From the NCBI RefSeq assembly GCF_023541015.1, contig NZ_JALNPR010000004.1, positions 62,001 through 126,000 of the forward strand: a stretch of DNA of 64,000 nt, written 5' to 3'. Shown here in pieces: positions 1-9,073 of this stretch. Below the pieces are notes generated by a model, which saw only the letters and a list, made by a program, of their open reading frames with translations, was not told the origin of the DNA and ran no database searches. Source of the DNA: Marivivens donghaensis (GTDB lineage Bacteria > Pseudomonadota > Alphaproteobacteria > Rhodobacterales > Rhodobacteraceae). The stretch's first letter is position 1; every line of letters starts with the position of its first letter. The position numbers and the translations under genes are program-made.

Positions 1-143
1 CGCATCGACCAGTAATCGGTCGCATCAGGCGTACCTAGGTTTGCCAGCAAAATGCCGATACGGCGCGGTTTGATGGCGGGGTGGTCGGCTGGTGCGTGGA
101 CGGGGCATTTCGCCAATCCGCCAGTGTTCTTTACGTCTTTCAT
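1..143 (-). CDS. hemH: Ferrochelatase, N-terminal fragment (cut by window edge)
   Basis: Ferrochelatase inserts Fe2+ into protoporphyrin IX, the last step of haem synthesis. Only the first 47 codons lie in the window and the rest runs off the left edge. The translation starts MKDVKNTGGLAKCPV and leads into GILLANLGTPDATDYWSMR, the family's conserved first beta-strand and loop. The ATG at 143 is preceded by a GGAACGGGA stretch that can serve as ribosome binding site. The methyltransferase gene lies immediately upstream on the same strand, 51 bp away, so the two are probably co-transcribed. The identification rests on this short but characteristic N-terminal motif. Confidence 0.85.
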   Translation of the reverse strand, partial: MKDVKNTGGLAKCPVHAPADHPAIKPRRIGILLANLGTPDATDYWSM

Positions 144-194
144 GTCAGTCCCGTTCCGTAGTTTGGGCCAGAGATATGTCAAAACCCCGATGGG

Positions 195-1016
195 TCAATC
201 ATCCGTCTGGGGCAGGTTGAGTTCTTTTGCACCAAGTGCGTCCGCCAGTCGCGCCGTGGCTGATCCTGGGCGGAGGGGCTTTTGTTGGCTCTCATCAGGA
301 GCCCAGCCCGTTAAAAAGATCACTTCGAATGTTGCACGAATACGCCCGTCCGCATCGCTAAAGTGTTCTGCATATAGCTTTGCCGCCTCCGCAAAGACTG
401 CGCGGCGGGTCGGCTTTCGTAGTCGTTGCGACAGCGCGTTGGCCTCACCCATCGCACGAAGGTCACGCATCAGCGCCCAAGCATCCTCGTAGGTCACATT
501 CAGTGGCATCGCGTCCGCAACGGGCAACGCCATGCCTGACCGTTGCAACAACGCACCTAGGTCGCGGATCTCTGCCATTGGGGCGACGCGTGGCGATAGG
601 CCGCCCGTCACGCGGCTTTCGGCTTCGGCTAAAACGCTCCGTAGTTCGTGGAGCGTTTGTCCCCCGAACATGGCGCCCAAAAACAGGCCATCGGGTTTGA
701 GAGCGTGACGAGACTGGACGATTTGGCCGATGGGGTCGTTGGCCCAATGCATCGACATCGCATGGATCACGAGATCATGCCGACCTGCATCAAGGGCTAG
801 TAAATCGGTGTCCGTCACTTGGACCGCATCAGGGAAGTGCGTCGCCCAATATTCAGGCTGACCAGAGACAATCGCGGGCGCGTTAAACGGCCTGTTAACC
901 TCGATCAGTCTTTCCTGAATCTCGTCTGCCACAGCATCGAGCATGAATGTTGCAGTCATACGAGACCGGTTGCGGTCTAGCGATGCGCGGTCGGCGATAT
1001 TTGGCGGGGTTCTCAT
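195..1016 (-). CDS. SAM-dependent methyltransferase, BioC/NDUFAF5-like
   Basis: A 273-aa class I methyltransferase. The N-terminus (MRTPPNIADRASLDRNRSR) and the segment around residues 75-100 (LLALDAGRHDLVIHAMSMHWANDP) match the BioC-like family whose mitochondrial member NDUFAF5 assists complex I assembly. The usual glycine-rich SAM loop is weak here; the region around residues 45-60 (IVSGQPEYWATHFPD) occupies its place, as in other alphaproteobacterial members. No biotin genes are nearby, so a role in biotin synthesis is not supported. It lies 25 bp from the divergent comF start, so the two promoters must share or overlap that gap. The exact substrate cannot be told from sequence. Confidence 0.75.
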   Translation of the reverse strand: MRTPPNIADRASLDRNRSRMTATFMLDAVADEIQERLIEVNRPFNAPAIVSGQPEYWATHFPDAVQVTDTDLLALDAGRHDLVIHAMSMHWANDPIGQIVQSRHALKPDGLFLGAMFGGQTLHELRSVLAEAESRVTGGLSPRVAPMAEIRDLGALLQRSGMALPVADAMPLNVTYEDAWALMRDLRAMGEANALSQRLRKPTRRAVFAEAAKLYAEHFSDADGRIRATFEVIFLTGWAPDESQQKPLRPGSATARLADALGAKELNLPQTDD

Positions 1017-1041
1017 GCCCTTTGTTTAGGGAATACCAACG

Positions 1042-1755
1042 ATGTTGCATAGTGTTGTCCGCATGGTTCTGCCGCGTCAGTGTGGCCTATGTGATCAACT
1101 CACCGACGCTGACTTTGGCCTTTGTCCTGACTGTTGGGCCACCACGGATTTCGTGAATGGTTTGGTCTGCGATCATTGTGGTGTGCCGCTGATGGGCGAG
1201 GATGAAGCCGCGTTCTGCGACGAATGTCTGGCCGAGCCGCGACCTTGGGCAACTGGGCGGACCGTGTTTGGGTATTCGGGGGGAGGGCGAAAGCTGGTTC
1301 TTTCGCTCAAGCACGGGGACCGACAAGACCTTGTGCCAATGCTGTCGGCGATGCTGTCCCGCGCGGCACGTCCGTTGTTGAGCGGTGATACGGTGATTGT
1401 TCCGGTTCCGCTGCATTGGACGCGGTTGTTTCGGCGCAGGTTCAACCAATCGGCCCTTTTAGCCGTTGAAACAGGTCGTATTTTGGGTCGTCCCGTTGTC
1501 GTAGATGGTTTGGCAAAAGTGCACCGCACGCGGCCGACTGAAGGTATGTCGCGCGAGGCCCGGCTTGCTGTCCAGCAAGGTTCAATCCGACCACATCCTA
1601 AAAATGGCTGCCGTATGCGGGGGCGTTCCGTTCTGATCATCGACGATGTGATGACCACTGGCGCTACTCTTGCTGCGGCGACAGAAGGGGCGCGGTTGGC
1701 TGGCGCAAAGCAGGTTTGCGTTCTGACACTGGCGCGAGCGTATAAAGAAACCTAA
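1042..1755 (+). CDS. comF: ComF family phosphoribosyltransferase-like protein
   Basis: A 237-aa ComF/GntX-type protein. The N-terminus has a double zinc-ribbon, with Cys pairs in CGLCDQL, CPDCW, CDHCG and CDEC (about residues 13-60). It is followed by a phosphoribosyltransferase fold whose PRPP-binding loop is VLIIDDVMTTGAT near residue 195. ComF proteins are linked to DNA uptake in naturally competent bacteria, but in most proteobacteria the role is untested. The gene is divergent from the methyltransferase and followed by grxC after 28 bp. The ATG at 1042 is used because the zinc-ribbon begins almost at once; no strong ribosome binding site is visible. Confidence 0.85.
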   Translation: MLHSVVRMVLPRQCGLCDQLTDADFGLCPDCWATTDFVNGLVCDHCGVPLMGEDEAAFCDECLAEPRPWATGRTVFGYSGGGRKLVLSLKHGDRQDLVPMLSAMLSRAARPLLSGDTVIVPVPLHWTRLFRRRFNQSALLAVETGRILGRPVVVDGLAKVHRTRPTEGMSREARLAVQQGSIRPHPKNGCRMRGRSVLIIDDVMTTGATLAAATEGARLAGAKQVCVLTLARAYKET

Positions 1756-1783
1756 ATATACGGGTGAACACGAAAGGTCCGTT

Positions 1784-2038
1784 ATGAAACCCGTAGAAAT
1801 CTACTCCTCCCCGTTTTGTGGCTTTTGCCACCGCGCAAAGCACATGCTGACCTCCAAAGGTGTCGCCTTTACTGAGATCGACGTGATCGAACACCCAGAT
1901 CGCCGCGCTGAAATGGTGGAGCGTGCGAATGGTGGCCGCACCGTGCCGCAGATTTTCATTGATGGCGCCCATGTTGGGGGCTGCGATGATCTGTTTGCCC
2001 TTGAGCGCGCGGGTAAGCTCGACCCGATGCTGGCGTGA
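1784..2038 (+). CDS. grxC: Glutaredoxin 3 (GrxC)
   Basis: An 84-aa monothiol/dithiol glutaredoxin that reduces protein disulfides and ribonucleotide reductase using glutathione. The active site is CGFC (residues 11-14) in SSPFCGFCHRAK; many relatives have CPYC. The TVPQIFIDG segment (cis-Pro) and the GGCDD glutathione-binding loop are intact. The length is normal for GrxC. Its TGA overlaps the GTG start of the following hydrolase gene in a GTGA junction, indicating translational coupling. Confidence 0.93.
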   Translation: MKPVEIYSSPFCGFCHRAKHMLTSKGVAFTEIDVIEHPDRRAEMVERANGGRTVPQIFIDGAHVGGCDDLFALERAGKLDPMLA

Positions 2039-2883
2039 GGGCCGCGCTTTTACAGATCAGTTCAAGTGACGATCCGCTGACGAACCTGTCGCGGGTCAAA
2101 GAGATGATTGCATCGGCCGTTGCTGGTGGTGCTGGGTTCGTCCTGACGCCCGAAGTGACGAACATCATTAGCCAAGATCGGCAGCATCAGAACGACGTTC
2201 TACACCTCGAATCAGATGATCCCGTTTTGGCAGGGCTGCGTGAAGCCGCCGCGATGCATGGAATTTGGCTCGCTATCGGGTCGCTCGCGATCAAAACGGG
2301 GGATGAAGATGGGCGTTTTGCCAATCGGTCCTTCGTGATCGCGCCCGATGGGTCGATCCGCGCCCGTTATGATAAAATCCATATGTTCGACGTTCAGGTT
2401 TCTGAGACCGAGACGTTTCGCGAATCCGCAGGGTTCCGACCAGGCGAAGAGGCGGTAACATGCGAAACGCCCTTTGGCACCTTGGGGCTGACGGTGTGTT
2501 ACGATGTTCGGTTCCCGTATCTACATCGCGTTCTGTGTCAGGCGGGTGCGACGATCCTACTGGCCCCCGCTGCGTTTTCACCCGTCACGGGCGCCGCGCA
2601 TTGGGAACCTCTCTTGCGGGCGCGAGCAATTGAAAATGGGGCTTATGTTCTGGCTGCAGCACAAACAGGCAATCACGCTGTGCGTTCGGGCAAACCACGT
2701 CAAACCTACGGTCATTCGATGGTAATCTCTCCTTGGGGAGAGGTTTTAGTCGATGCTGGAGTAGACGAAGGCATTGTTTTCATTGATTTGAACCCCGATG
2801 AGGTGGCACAAGCGCGGGCGCGCGTACCGTCTTTGTTGCATGATCGAGTTTTTAGGGGACCGGATGGACAAGAATTCAAATAA
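2035..2883 (+). CDS. Carbon-nitrogen hydrolase (nitrilase superfamily, NIT-like)
   Basis: A 282-aa nitrilase-superfamily amidase. The catalytic Glu-Lys-Cys triad is visible: Glu in LTPEVTNII (about residue 40), Lys in RYDKIHMFDV (about 117) and Cys in LTVCYDVRFPY (about 154). The closest described relatives are Nit1/Nit2-type enzymes that hydrolyse omega-amides or deaminated glutathione. The gene sits directly after grxC with a 4-base overlap, which fits a glutathione-repair role, but this is inference. The GTG start at 2035 is supported by the overlap. The 3' end overlaps the marR-type gene by 20 bp. Confidence 0.88.
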   Translation: MRAALLQISSSDDPLTNLSRVKEMIASAVAGGAGFVLTPEVTNIISQDRQHQNDVLHLESDDPVLAGLREAAAMHGIWLAIGSLAIKTGDEDGRFANRSFVIAPDGSIRARYDKIHMFDVQVSETETFRESAGFRPGEEAVTCETPFGTLGLTVCYDVRFPYLHRVLCQAGATILLAPAAFSPVTGAAHWEPLLRARAIENGAYVLAAAQTGNHAVRSGKPRQTYGHSMVISPWGEVLVDAGVDEGIVFIDLNPDEVAQARARVPSLLHDRVFRGPDGQEFK

Positions 2884-3307
2884 CCTTGCCGTTTCGCTCT
2901 TTAGCGAGATCTTGACCGTTGATCAGTTGGCCCGCGCCAATGTGGTTCGCGTGCTGCCCAAGGGTATGGAACTGTCCCATTTTTCCGTCCTGAATCACCT
3001 TGCTCATGCTGGTGATGAACGCACGCCAGCGCAATTGGCAAAGACGTTTCACCTGACCCGAGGTGCGATGACGAATACCTTGGGGAAACTAGATTGGGCA
3101 GGTTGGGTGCATATTCGCCCTGACTGGGACGATGCACGACGCAAGTTGGTGGCTATCAGCCCTGCGGGTCTTGCCGCGCGTGATGCGGCGCTTGCGGCGA
3201 TGACGCCAGTGATTGCGGGGCTCGTTGATAAGGTCGGCGCAGAAAAAGTCCGCGCCGTCCTGCCTGTGCTGCGTGAGCTGCGATTGCAGCTCAGCGAAAA
3301 CGATTAA
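2864..3307 (+). CDS. MarR family transcriptional regulator
   Basis: A 147-aa winged-helix regulator of the MarR type. The recognition region is [27 protein letters not shown] (positions about 53-79 of the protein), followed by a wing containing the DDAR-K-V/I element typical of MarR proteins ([13 protein letters not shown]). I chose the ATG at 2864 because AGGGGACCGG lies just upstream and the homologous part begins there; upstream in-frame codons overlap the hydrolase gene. It overlaps the preceding gene by 20 bp, so it may be co-transcribed. Its ligand and targets are unknown. It converges with ubiG, overlapping at the stop codons. Confidence 0.85.
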   Translation: MDKNSNNLAVSLFSEILTVDQLARANVVRVLPKGMELSHFSVLNHLAHAGDERTPAQLAKTFHLTRGAMTNTLGKLDWAGWVHIRPDWDDARRKLVAISPAGLAARDAALAAMTPVIAGLVDKVGAEKVRAVLPVLRELRLQLSEND

Positions 3308-4041
3308 CGTTTGATCGATGCGGTGACGTAGTTCACCGACAAGTCGCGATCACTGATCGACCATGTCCATAGCACTGGATTGAACACGAACCCTTTGCGA
3401 TCAACGGGGTCGAGGCCACCCTTGCGGATCAGGTCATAGAGTTCGTCTGGCGTGATGAACTTTGACCATTCGTGCGTGCCTTTCGGCAGCCAGCGCATCA
3501 CATACTCCGCACCCAAAATCGCAACGGCAAAGCTCTTGGGGTTGCGGTTGATAGTCGAACAGATGTGCAGCCCGCCTTGCTTCAAGAGTTGCTGGCAGGC
3601 GGTCAGGTAGGCCAGTGGATCAGCCACATGTTCCACTACTTCCATGTTGAGAACTACGTCAAACTGTTCACCCGCAGCAGCCATCGTTTCCGCGGTGGTC
3701 CAACGGTAATCGATGTCGAGGCCAGATTGACGGGCGTGGGCTTGGGCCACGGGAATGTTCCGTTCGGCCGCATCGACGCCAACAATCGTGGCACCCAAAC
3801 GCGCCATGGGTTCGCACAACAGGCCGCCACCGCACCCGATATCCAGAATTCGCAGCCCCGCAAACGGTTTGTCGTCGTCCAGATCACGACCAAACTCCGC
3901 TGCGATTTGTTCGGTGATGTATTTCAGCCGGATCGGGTTCATCATGTGGAGCGGCTTGAACTTGCCCTCAAGATCCCACCATTCCGCTGCCATAGCTTCG
4001 AATTTGGCAACTTCTGCGGGATCAACGGTCGTCTGGGTCAT
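3304..4041 (-). CDS. ubiG: Ubiquinone biosynthesis O-methyltransferase UbiG
   Basis: A 245-aa enzyme that performs both O-methylations in ubiquinone synthesis (polyprenyl-hydroxyphenol and demethylubiquinol methylation). SAM-binding motif I is [18 protein letters not shown] (about residues 65-82). The N-terminal [19 protein letters not shown] and the conserved NMEVVEHV stretch are typical of UbiG. The ATG at 4041 follows a clear GGAGG 5 bases away, so the longer in-frame start is rejected. The divergent proline iminopeptidase gene starts 55 bp away. The stop overlaps the marR-type gene tail to tail. Confidence 0.95.
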   Translation of the reverse strand: MTQTTVDPAEVAKFEAMAAEWWDLEGKFKPLHMMNPIRLKYITEQIAAEFGRDLDDDKPFAGLRILDIGCGGGLLCEPMARLGATIVGVDAAERNIPVAQAHARQSGLDIDYRWTTAETMAAAGEQFDVVLNMEVVEHVADPLAYLTACQQLLKQGGLHICSTINRNPKSFAVAILGAEYVMRWLPKGTHEWSKFITPDELYDLIRKGGLDPVDRKGFVFNPVLWTWSISDRDLSVNYVTASIKR

Positions 4042-4096
4042 CTTTGCCTCCAAAGGGGGAATGGTCTGGCGGTTTACCGTGCTATATAGAGGTGAC

Positions 4097-5071
4097 ATGG
4101 ACAAAGTCTCAGGTCAAAGACGCGCGGTGCCGCACCTTTATCCCCCGATCGACCCATTTGACCAGCAGATGCTGGATGTGGGCGACGGGCACAGAGTGTA
4201 TGTCGAACAGTGCGGCCGCCGCGACGGTGTGCCTGTCATCGTTGTTCACGGCGGACCGGGTGGCGGTTGTAGCCCTGCGATGCGGCGTTATTTCGACCCA
4301 GACGTGTATCGTATCGTTCTGTTCGATCAGCGTGGATGTGGTCGGTCCTTACCTCATGCGAGCATCGAGGCGAACACGACGTGGGACCTTGTCGCGGATA
4401 TGGAGAAGATCCGTGAGACCCTGAATATCGGGCGCTGGTTTGCCTTTGGCGGAAGTTGGGGCGCGACGCTGGCCTTGATCTACGCGCAGACCCATCCTGA
4501 ACGCGTGTTGGGTTTGATCCTGCGCGGCGTATTCCTGATGACCGATCCAGAGCTGGATTGGTTCTATGGTGGTGGTGCGGGTGCATTCTGGCCTGACCTT
4601 TGGGCCCGTTTCGAAAGCCTCATTCCTGAGGAAGAGCGGGACGATATGATCGGCGCCTATCACCGCCGTTTGTTCAGCGGAAACCTGATGGAGGAGACTC
4701 GCTTCGCGCGGGCTTGGGCCAATTGGGAGAACGCGCTGGCATCCATCGAGTCCAATGGTTTTGCAGGCGAAGCACCCGGTGAATACGCGCGGGCATTTTC
4801 GCGGCTAGAGAACCATTACTTTATCAACAAGGGGTTCCTGACCGAAGACACTGCGATCCTGAACAACCTCCACCGCCTGCGCGGTATCCCAGGCCATATT
4901 GTCCAAGGTCGCTACGACATGATCTGCCCGCCGACCTCGGCATACAAACTGCACAAAGGCTGGTTCGGCTCGCGGATGCGGATGATCCCTCAGGCGGGTC
5001 ATGCGCTGTCTGAGCCGGGGATCACGCGGGAATTGGTGCGGATCATGGATGAGATCGCGGCGGAGTTTTAA
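4097..5071 (+). CDS. pip: Proline iminopeptidase
   Basis: A 324-aa S33-family alpha/beta hydrolase that removes N-terminal proline from peptides. The oxyanion region [10 protein letters not shown], the nucleophile elbow [10 protein letters not shown] (Ser about residue 116), the acid loop GRYDMICPP and the catalytic His in QAGHALSEP are all present in order. I chose the ATG at 4097; the longer open frame upstream lies inside the ubiG leader. A peptide-type binding protein follows 125 bp later, which fits peptide scavenging but is only context. Confidence 0.93.
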   Translation: MDKVSGQRRAVPHLYPPIDPFDQQMLDVGDGHRVYVEQCGRRDGVPVIVVHGGPGGGCSPAMRRYFDPDVYRIVLFDQRGCGRSLPHASIEANTTWDLVADMEKIRETLNIGRWFAFGGSWGATLALIYAQTHPERVLGLILRGVFLMTDPELDWFYGGGAGAFWPDLWARFESLIPEEERDDMIGAYHRRLFSGNLMEETRFARAWANWENALASIESNGFAGEAPGEYARAFSRLENHYFINKGFLTEDTAILNNLHRLRGIPGHIVQGRYDMICPPTSAYKLHKGWFGSRMRMIPQAGHALSEPGITRELVRIMDEIAAEF

Positions 5072-5107
5072 TAGCCATTCACCCATAAGGAGGCTGCGGG
5101 TAACCTG

Positions 5108-5227
5108 ATGGCTCCCAACAAGTTCGTGGATGGCATGGACCCAAGCGATTTGCTTCGCTACGGTATTAAAGTTGAATCCAAACGGAGTCTGCACAGGTGC
5201 AGTCTTACAAACGAAGAAACCTGCTGA
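5108..5227 (+). CDS. Possible 39-aa upstream peptide before binding-protein gene
   Basis: A short frame starting MAPNKFVDGMDPSDLLRYG that overlaps the first 31 bases of the binding-protein gene in another frame. An AAGGAGG lies at 5087-5093, 14 bases from the ATG, a longer spacing than usual. The ATG lies inside an imperfect AGCCAT...ATGGCT inverted repeat. It could be a leader peptide coupling translation to the next gene, or chance. No homologue is recognised and confidence is low. Confidence 0.2.
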   Translation: MAPNKFVDGMDPSDLLRYGIKVESKRSLHRCSLTNEETC

Positions 5228-6723
5228 AATACGGTATCGCCGCTGCGGTTTTGACTGCTTCGGGCGTATCGGCGCGTGCGGGTTCTGTCGGTGGACGACT
5301 CACTGTTGGCCTGTCGGGGGCATCGCCGCTGGACAGTTGGGATGCTCGGACGTTTTCAGACAGTTTCATGATAGCCTGCGGGCAGGGCGCTGTTTTTGAT
5401 TGTCTGACCGAAGTGACGGCGGATGGATCGTTGGTCGGTGAGCTCGCCGAAAGCTGGGAGTCATCGGCGGACGGTCGCATTTGGACGGTTGCGTTGCGGC
5501 GTGGCGTGAGTTTTCACAACGGCAAACCGTTTGTCGCGCAGGATGTGATCGACAGTTTTGATCTCCATCGTGGAACGGCATCAGGTGCGCGGGTTATTGT
5601 TGATGGCATTCAGGACATATCTCGTTTGTCGGACCATCAGGTGCGATTCACGCTGACTTCTGGGAACGCCGATTTTCCTTATTTGCTGTCCGATTATCAC
5701 CTGATCATCTACCCCTCTGGTCAGATCGATGAAGCGATCGCCCACGGGATTGGCACTGGCCTCTACCGCGTTGAGAGCTTTGAGCCGGGGGTGCGGTTTG
5801 TTGGGCGTCGCGTGCAGAGCCATTACAAAGACGGATCGGCAGGTTGGTTCGACCGCGTTGAATACGTGGCGATGAATGATCGTGCGCGGCGGATGAATGC
5901 GCTTCTTACAGGTCAGGTGGATGCTGTTGATCGGGTGGACCCTGCTGCCGTATCGCGGCTTTCGACCCATCCTCGGATAAATATCGTTGAGACGACGGGG
6001 AATATGCACCTCGCGTTTGGAATGCGAACAGATACGGCTCCGTTTGACGATCTGAATGTTCGGCTTGCGCTCAAGCATGGCATCGATCGGCAGGCGATTG
6101 TTGATCAGGTGCTGCATGGTCATGGACGTGTTGCAGCGGATAGCCCGATTGGACCTGCGAACCAGTTCTATGCGGGGCTTGCGCCTCTGGCTCATGACCC
6201 TGAGCGTGCCGCATGGCATTTGCGTCGGGCTGGGCTGTCGAACGTCTCAGTTGATCTGTTCACGTCCGATGTCGCGATGAATTCGTCTGCGATCGACCTG
6301 TTCCGCACGGCTGCCGCGCCAGCGGGCATTGATATTCAGATCAAAGAGGCGGCATCTGTTGGGTATTGGGGCGACACCTTTGGGAGCCAGCCATTCGCAG
6401 CGACCTATTGGTCAGGTCGAGTGACCGAAGACTGGATGCTCTCGACGGCCTATCATGCAGGTAGCCCTTGGAACGATACGCGCTGGGCGGATGGACGGTT
6501 CGAACAGTTGCTTGTCGCAGCGCGGGCCGAATTTGACCCTGATCTGCGGTCAGAACTCTACTCTGAAATGCAGAAAATCCTACGCGATCAGGGCGGTGCA
6601 ATTATTCCCGCGTTTGCAAATTGGATCGGTGCAACCTCGGATCGGGTCGCAATCCCCACGTCGATTGGCAACCTTTGGCCCATGGATAACGCGCGCATGG
6701 CAGAACGGTGGTGGGTGGCCTGA
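5197..6723 (+). CDS. ABC transporter substrate-binding protein, family 5 (oligopeptide/nickel type)
   Basis: A 508-aa periplasmic solute-binding protein of the DppA/OppA/NikA family. The N-terminus, YKRRNLLKYGIAAAVLTASG, has the twin-arginine pattern R-R-x-L-L-K before a hydrophobic stretch, so export by Tat is likely. The family signature region is LAESWESSADGRIWTVALRR (about residues 87-106), followed by FHNGKPFVAQDVIDSF. The GTG at 5197 is preceded by GGAG 11 bases upstream. No permease or ATPase gene of the same system is adjacent, so it is an orphan component or works with a transporter encoded elsewhere. The ligand cannot be predicted. Confidence 0.9.
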   Translation: MQSYKRRNLLKYGIAAAVLTASGVSARAGSVGGRLTVGLSGASPLDSWDARTFSDSFMIACGQGAVFDCLTEVTADGSLVGELAESWESSADGRIWTVALRRGVSFHNGKPFVAQDVIDSFDLHRGTASGARVIVDGIQDISRLSDHQVRFTLTSGNADFPYLLSDYHLIIYPSGQIDEAIAHGIGTGLYRVESFEPGVRFVGRRVQSHYKDGSAGWFDRVEYVAMNDRARRMNALLTGQVDAVDRVDPAAVSRLSTHPRINIVETTGNMHLAFGMRTDTAPFDDLNVRLALKHGIDRQAIVDQVLHGHGRVAADSPIGPANQFYAGLAPLAHDPERAAWHLRRAGLSNVSVDLFTSDVAMNSSAIDLFRTAAAPAGIDIQIKEAASVGYWGDTFGSQPFAATYWSGRVTEDWMLSTAYHAGSPWNDTRWADGRFEQLLVAARAEFDPDLRSELYSEMQKILRDQGGAIIPAFANWIGATSDRVAIPTSIGNLWPMDNARMAERWWVA

Positions 6724-6816
6724 CGGTTTCCCTTGCAGACTCAGCAGTATGGGCCTATATGGCCTCTCAACAGCGGCGCTGACGGTTCCGACCCGACGCT
6801 CCACCGGGAAAGATCG

Positions 6817-6839
6817 ACGGGCCGCGAGCCCGTTTTTTT
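6817..6839 (+). terminator. Hairpin plus T-run just before rimP (terminator or attenuator)
   Basis: ACGGGC and GCCCGT (6817-6822, 6828-6833) form a 6-bp perfect stem with a CGCGA loop and are followed by seven T. It ends 15 bases before the rimP start codon, 94 bases after the binding-protein stop. It can end the upstream transcript, or act as an attenuator in a rimP leader. Confidence 0.75.
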
Positions 6840-6854
6840 GTTTTTGGAGAACAG

Positions 6855-7442
6855 ATGACTGATCTGATCGCCAAGGCGGCATTGGACCGCCGGATCGCAG
6901 AAATTATTACCCCTGTCATTGAGGACATGGGGTACGAAGTTGTGCGCGTCCGTTTGATGAAAAGCCTCAAGGAAACCACCTTGCAGGTTATGGCGCAGAA
7001 ACCCGATGGCACCATCGAGGTTGACGACTGCGCTAAGATTTCGACCGCGCTTTCGGCAACGCTCGACGTCGAGGACCCGATCATTGAGGCCTACAGCCTC
7101 GAAGTATCGTCCCCCGGTATCGATCGTCCGCTGACACGTCTCAAGGATTTCGAGCAATGGGCCGGCAACGAGGCCAAGATCGAAACCAGCGAGATGATCG
7201 ACGGTCGTCGGCGCTTTAAAGGCCAGCTTGCTGGCGTCGAAGGTGATGAAGTTCTGATCACGCTTGATGAGCAGGGCGAAGACATCACCATCGGTCTGAA
7301 ATTCGACTGGCTGTCAGATGCCAAACTGGTTCTGACAGATGAATTGATCCGCGAAGTTCTGCGCGGTCGCAAAGACAAGGGCCAAATCGATGAGGCCCAG
7401 TATGATGAAGTTGAAACCATCATTGATGGCGACGAGGAGTAA
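6855..7442 (+). CDS. rimP: Ribosome maturation factor RimP
   Basis: A 195-aa RimP protein needed for 30S subunit assembly. The N-terminal domain (residues about 10-85) contains [12 protein letters not shown] and the conserved [15 protein letters not shown] motif near residues 78-92, and the C-terminal SH3-like domain follows. It is the first gene of the rimP-nusA-ylxR-infB operon, 5 bp before nusA, the same order as in many proteobacteria. A hairpin with a T-run lies directly upstream, so expression may be set by attenuation. Start ATG 6855 is preceded by GGAG in tttttggagaacag. Confidence 0.95.
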   Translation: MTDLIAKAALDRRIAEIITPVIEDMGYEVVRVRLMKSLKETTLQVMAQKPDGTIEVDDCAKISTALSATLDVEDPIIEAYSLEVSSPGIDRPLTRLKDFEQWAGNEAKIETSEMIDGRRRFKGQLAGVEGDEVLITLDEQGEDITIGLKFDWLSDAKLVLTDELIREVLRGRKDKGQIDEAQYDEVETIIDGDEE

Positions 7443-7447
7443 GAGAC

Positions 7448-9055
7448 ATGGCAATTACCTCTGCCAACCAGCTTGAGCTGCTGCAAACAGCCGAAGCCGT
7501 AGCCCGCGAGAAAATGATCGACCCGAACCTGGTCGTCGAAGCGATGGAAGAGTCGCTCGCTCGTGCAGCGAAATCGCGTTACGGCTCGGAAATGGACATC
7601 CGCGTGTCGATCGACCGCAAAACTGGTAAAGCAACCTTTACCCGTGTCCGTACCGTTGTTGCTGACGAAGATCTTGAGAATTATCAGGCTGAGTTCACCG
7701 TCGATCAGGCGAAGCAATATATGGCTGACCCGCAAATTGGTGACGAATTCTCTGAGGAAGTTCCGCCTGTTGAACTGGGCCGTATTGCTGCTCAGTCCGC
7801 TAAACAGGTTATCCTTCAGAAAGTCCGCGAAGCTGAGCGCGACAAGCAGTACGAAGAATTCAAAGACCGCGCAGGCACCATCATCAACGGTTCCGTTAAG
7901 CGTGAAGAATACGGCAACGTCATCGTCGACGTAGGTGCTGGTGAAGCTGTTCTGCGTCGCAACGAGAAAATCGGCCGCGAAGCATACCGCCCAGGTGACC
8001 GTATTCGTGCATACGTTAAAGACGTTCGTCGTGAACCTCGTGGCCCGCAGATCTTCCTGTCGCGTACCGCTCCTGAGTTCATGGCTGAGCTCTTCAAAAT
8101 GGAAGTGCCGGAAATCTACGAAGGCATCATCGAGATCAAAGCGGTTGCTCGTGACCCAGGTTCGCGCGCTAAGATCGCAGTTATCTCGTTCGACAACTCG
8201 ATCGATCCGGTTGGCGCTTGCGTCGGTATGCGCGGTAGCCGTGTTCAGGCCGTTGTAAACGAGCTTCAGGGCGAGAAAATCGACATCATTCCGTGGAATG
8301 AAGATACACCAACCTTCCTCGTGAACGCACTGCAGCCGGCAGAAGTGTCGAAAGTGGTTCTGGACGAAGAGGCAGGCAAAATCGAAGTTGTTGTTCCTGA
8401 AGAGCAGCTGTCGCTTGCGATTGGTCGCCGTGGTCAGAACGTGCGTCTGGCGTCTCAGCTGACGGGTCTCGACATCGACATCATGACCGAGGAAGAAGAA
8501 TCCAAGCGTCGTCAGGCCGAGTTCGAAGTGCGCACCAAGTTGTTCATGGAAAACCTCGATCTCGACGAATTCTTTGCTCAGTTGCTGGTTTCAGAAGGCT
8601 TCACCAACCTCGAAGAAGTTGCCTACGTTGACGTTGACGAACTGCTCGTGATCGACGGCGTTGATGACGACACTGCAAACGAATTGCAGGCACGCGCTCG
8701 CGACGTTCTGGAAGCCCAGAACCGCAAAGCGATGGAACGTGCACGTGAGTTGGGCGTCGAAGACAGCCTCGTTGAATTCGAAGGTCTGACACCGCAAATG
8801 ATCGAAGCCCTTGCCGAAGACGGCGTGAAATCGCTCGAAGATTTCGCGACCTGCGCGGACTGGGAATTGGCTGGCGGCTGGACCACTGTGGACGGCGAAC
8901 GCGTCAAGGACGATGGCGTCCTCGAGAAGTTCGACGTGAGCCTCGAAGAAGCTCAGGACATGATCATGACCGCTCGCGTCATGCTTGGCTGGGTTGACCC
9001 TGAAGAGCTCGAAGCGGACGCAGAAGATGAGATTGAAGAGGGGGCTGAGGAGTAA
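7448..9055 (+). CDS. nusA: Transcription termination/antitermination protein NusA
   Basis: A 535-aa NusA that binds RNA polymerase and controls pausing, termination and antitermination. The N-terminal domain (1-125), an S1 domain (about 130-200, GTIINGSVKREEYGNVIVDVG), and two KH domains (about 225-345, with GACVGMRGSRVQAV and SLAIGRRGQNVRLA) are in the usual order. A C-terminal region with helix-hairpin-helix-like acidic repeats follows (about 365-500). The acidic tail (EADAEDEIEEGAEE) is typical of alphaproteobacteria. Codon use favours CGT, GGT and GTT more than neighbouring genes, as expected for high expression. Confidence 0.97.
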   Translation: MAITSANQLELLQTAEAVAREKMIDPNLVVEAMEESLARAAKSRYGSEMDIRVSIDRKTGKATFTRVRTVVADEDLENYQAEFTVDQAKQYMADPQIGDEFSEEVPPVELGRIAAQSAKQVILQKVREAERDKQYEEFKDRAGTIINGSVKREEYGNVIVDVGAGEAVLRRNEKIGREAYRPGDRIRAYVKDVRREPRGPQIFLSRTAPEFMAELFKMEVPEIYEGIIEIKAVARDPGSRAKIAVISFDNSIDPVGACVGMRGSRVQAVVNELQGEKIDIIPWNEDTPTFLVNALQPAEVSKVVLDEEAGKIEVVVPEEQLSLAIGRRGQNVRLASQLTGLDIDIMTEEEESKRRQAEFEVRTKLFMENLDLDEFFAQLLVSEGFTNLEEVAYVDVDELLVIDGVDDDTANELQARARDVLEAQNRKAMERARELGVEDSLVEFEGLTPQMIEALAEDGVKSLEDFATCADWELAGGWTTVDGERVKDDGVLEKFDVSLEEAQDMIMTARVMLGWVDPEELEADAEDEIEEGAEE

Positions 9056-9073
9056 TCCTCGGAGTTCTTGAGA

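Noticed and set aside
3755-4096. N-terminal extension of the proline iminopeptidase
   Set aside because: It lies over ubiG on the other strand and adds no family sequence. ATG 4097 gives the normal length.
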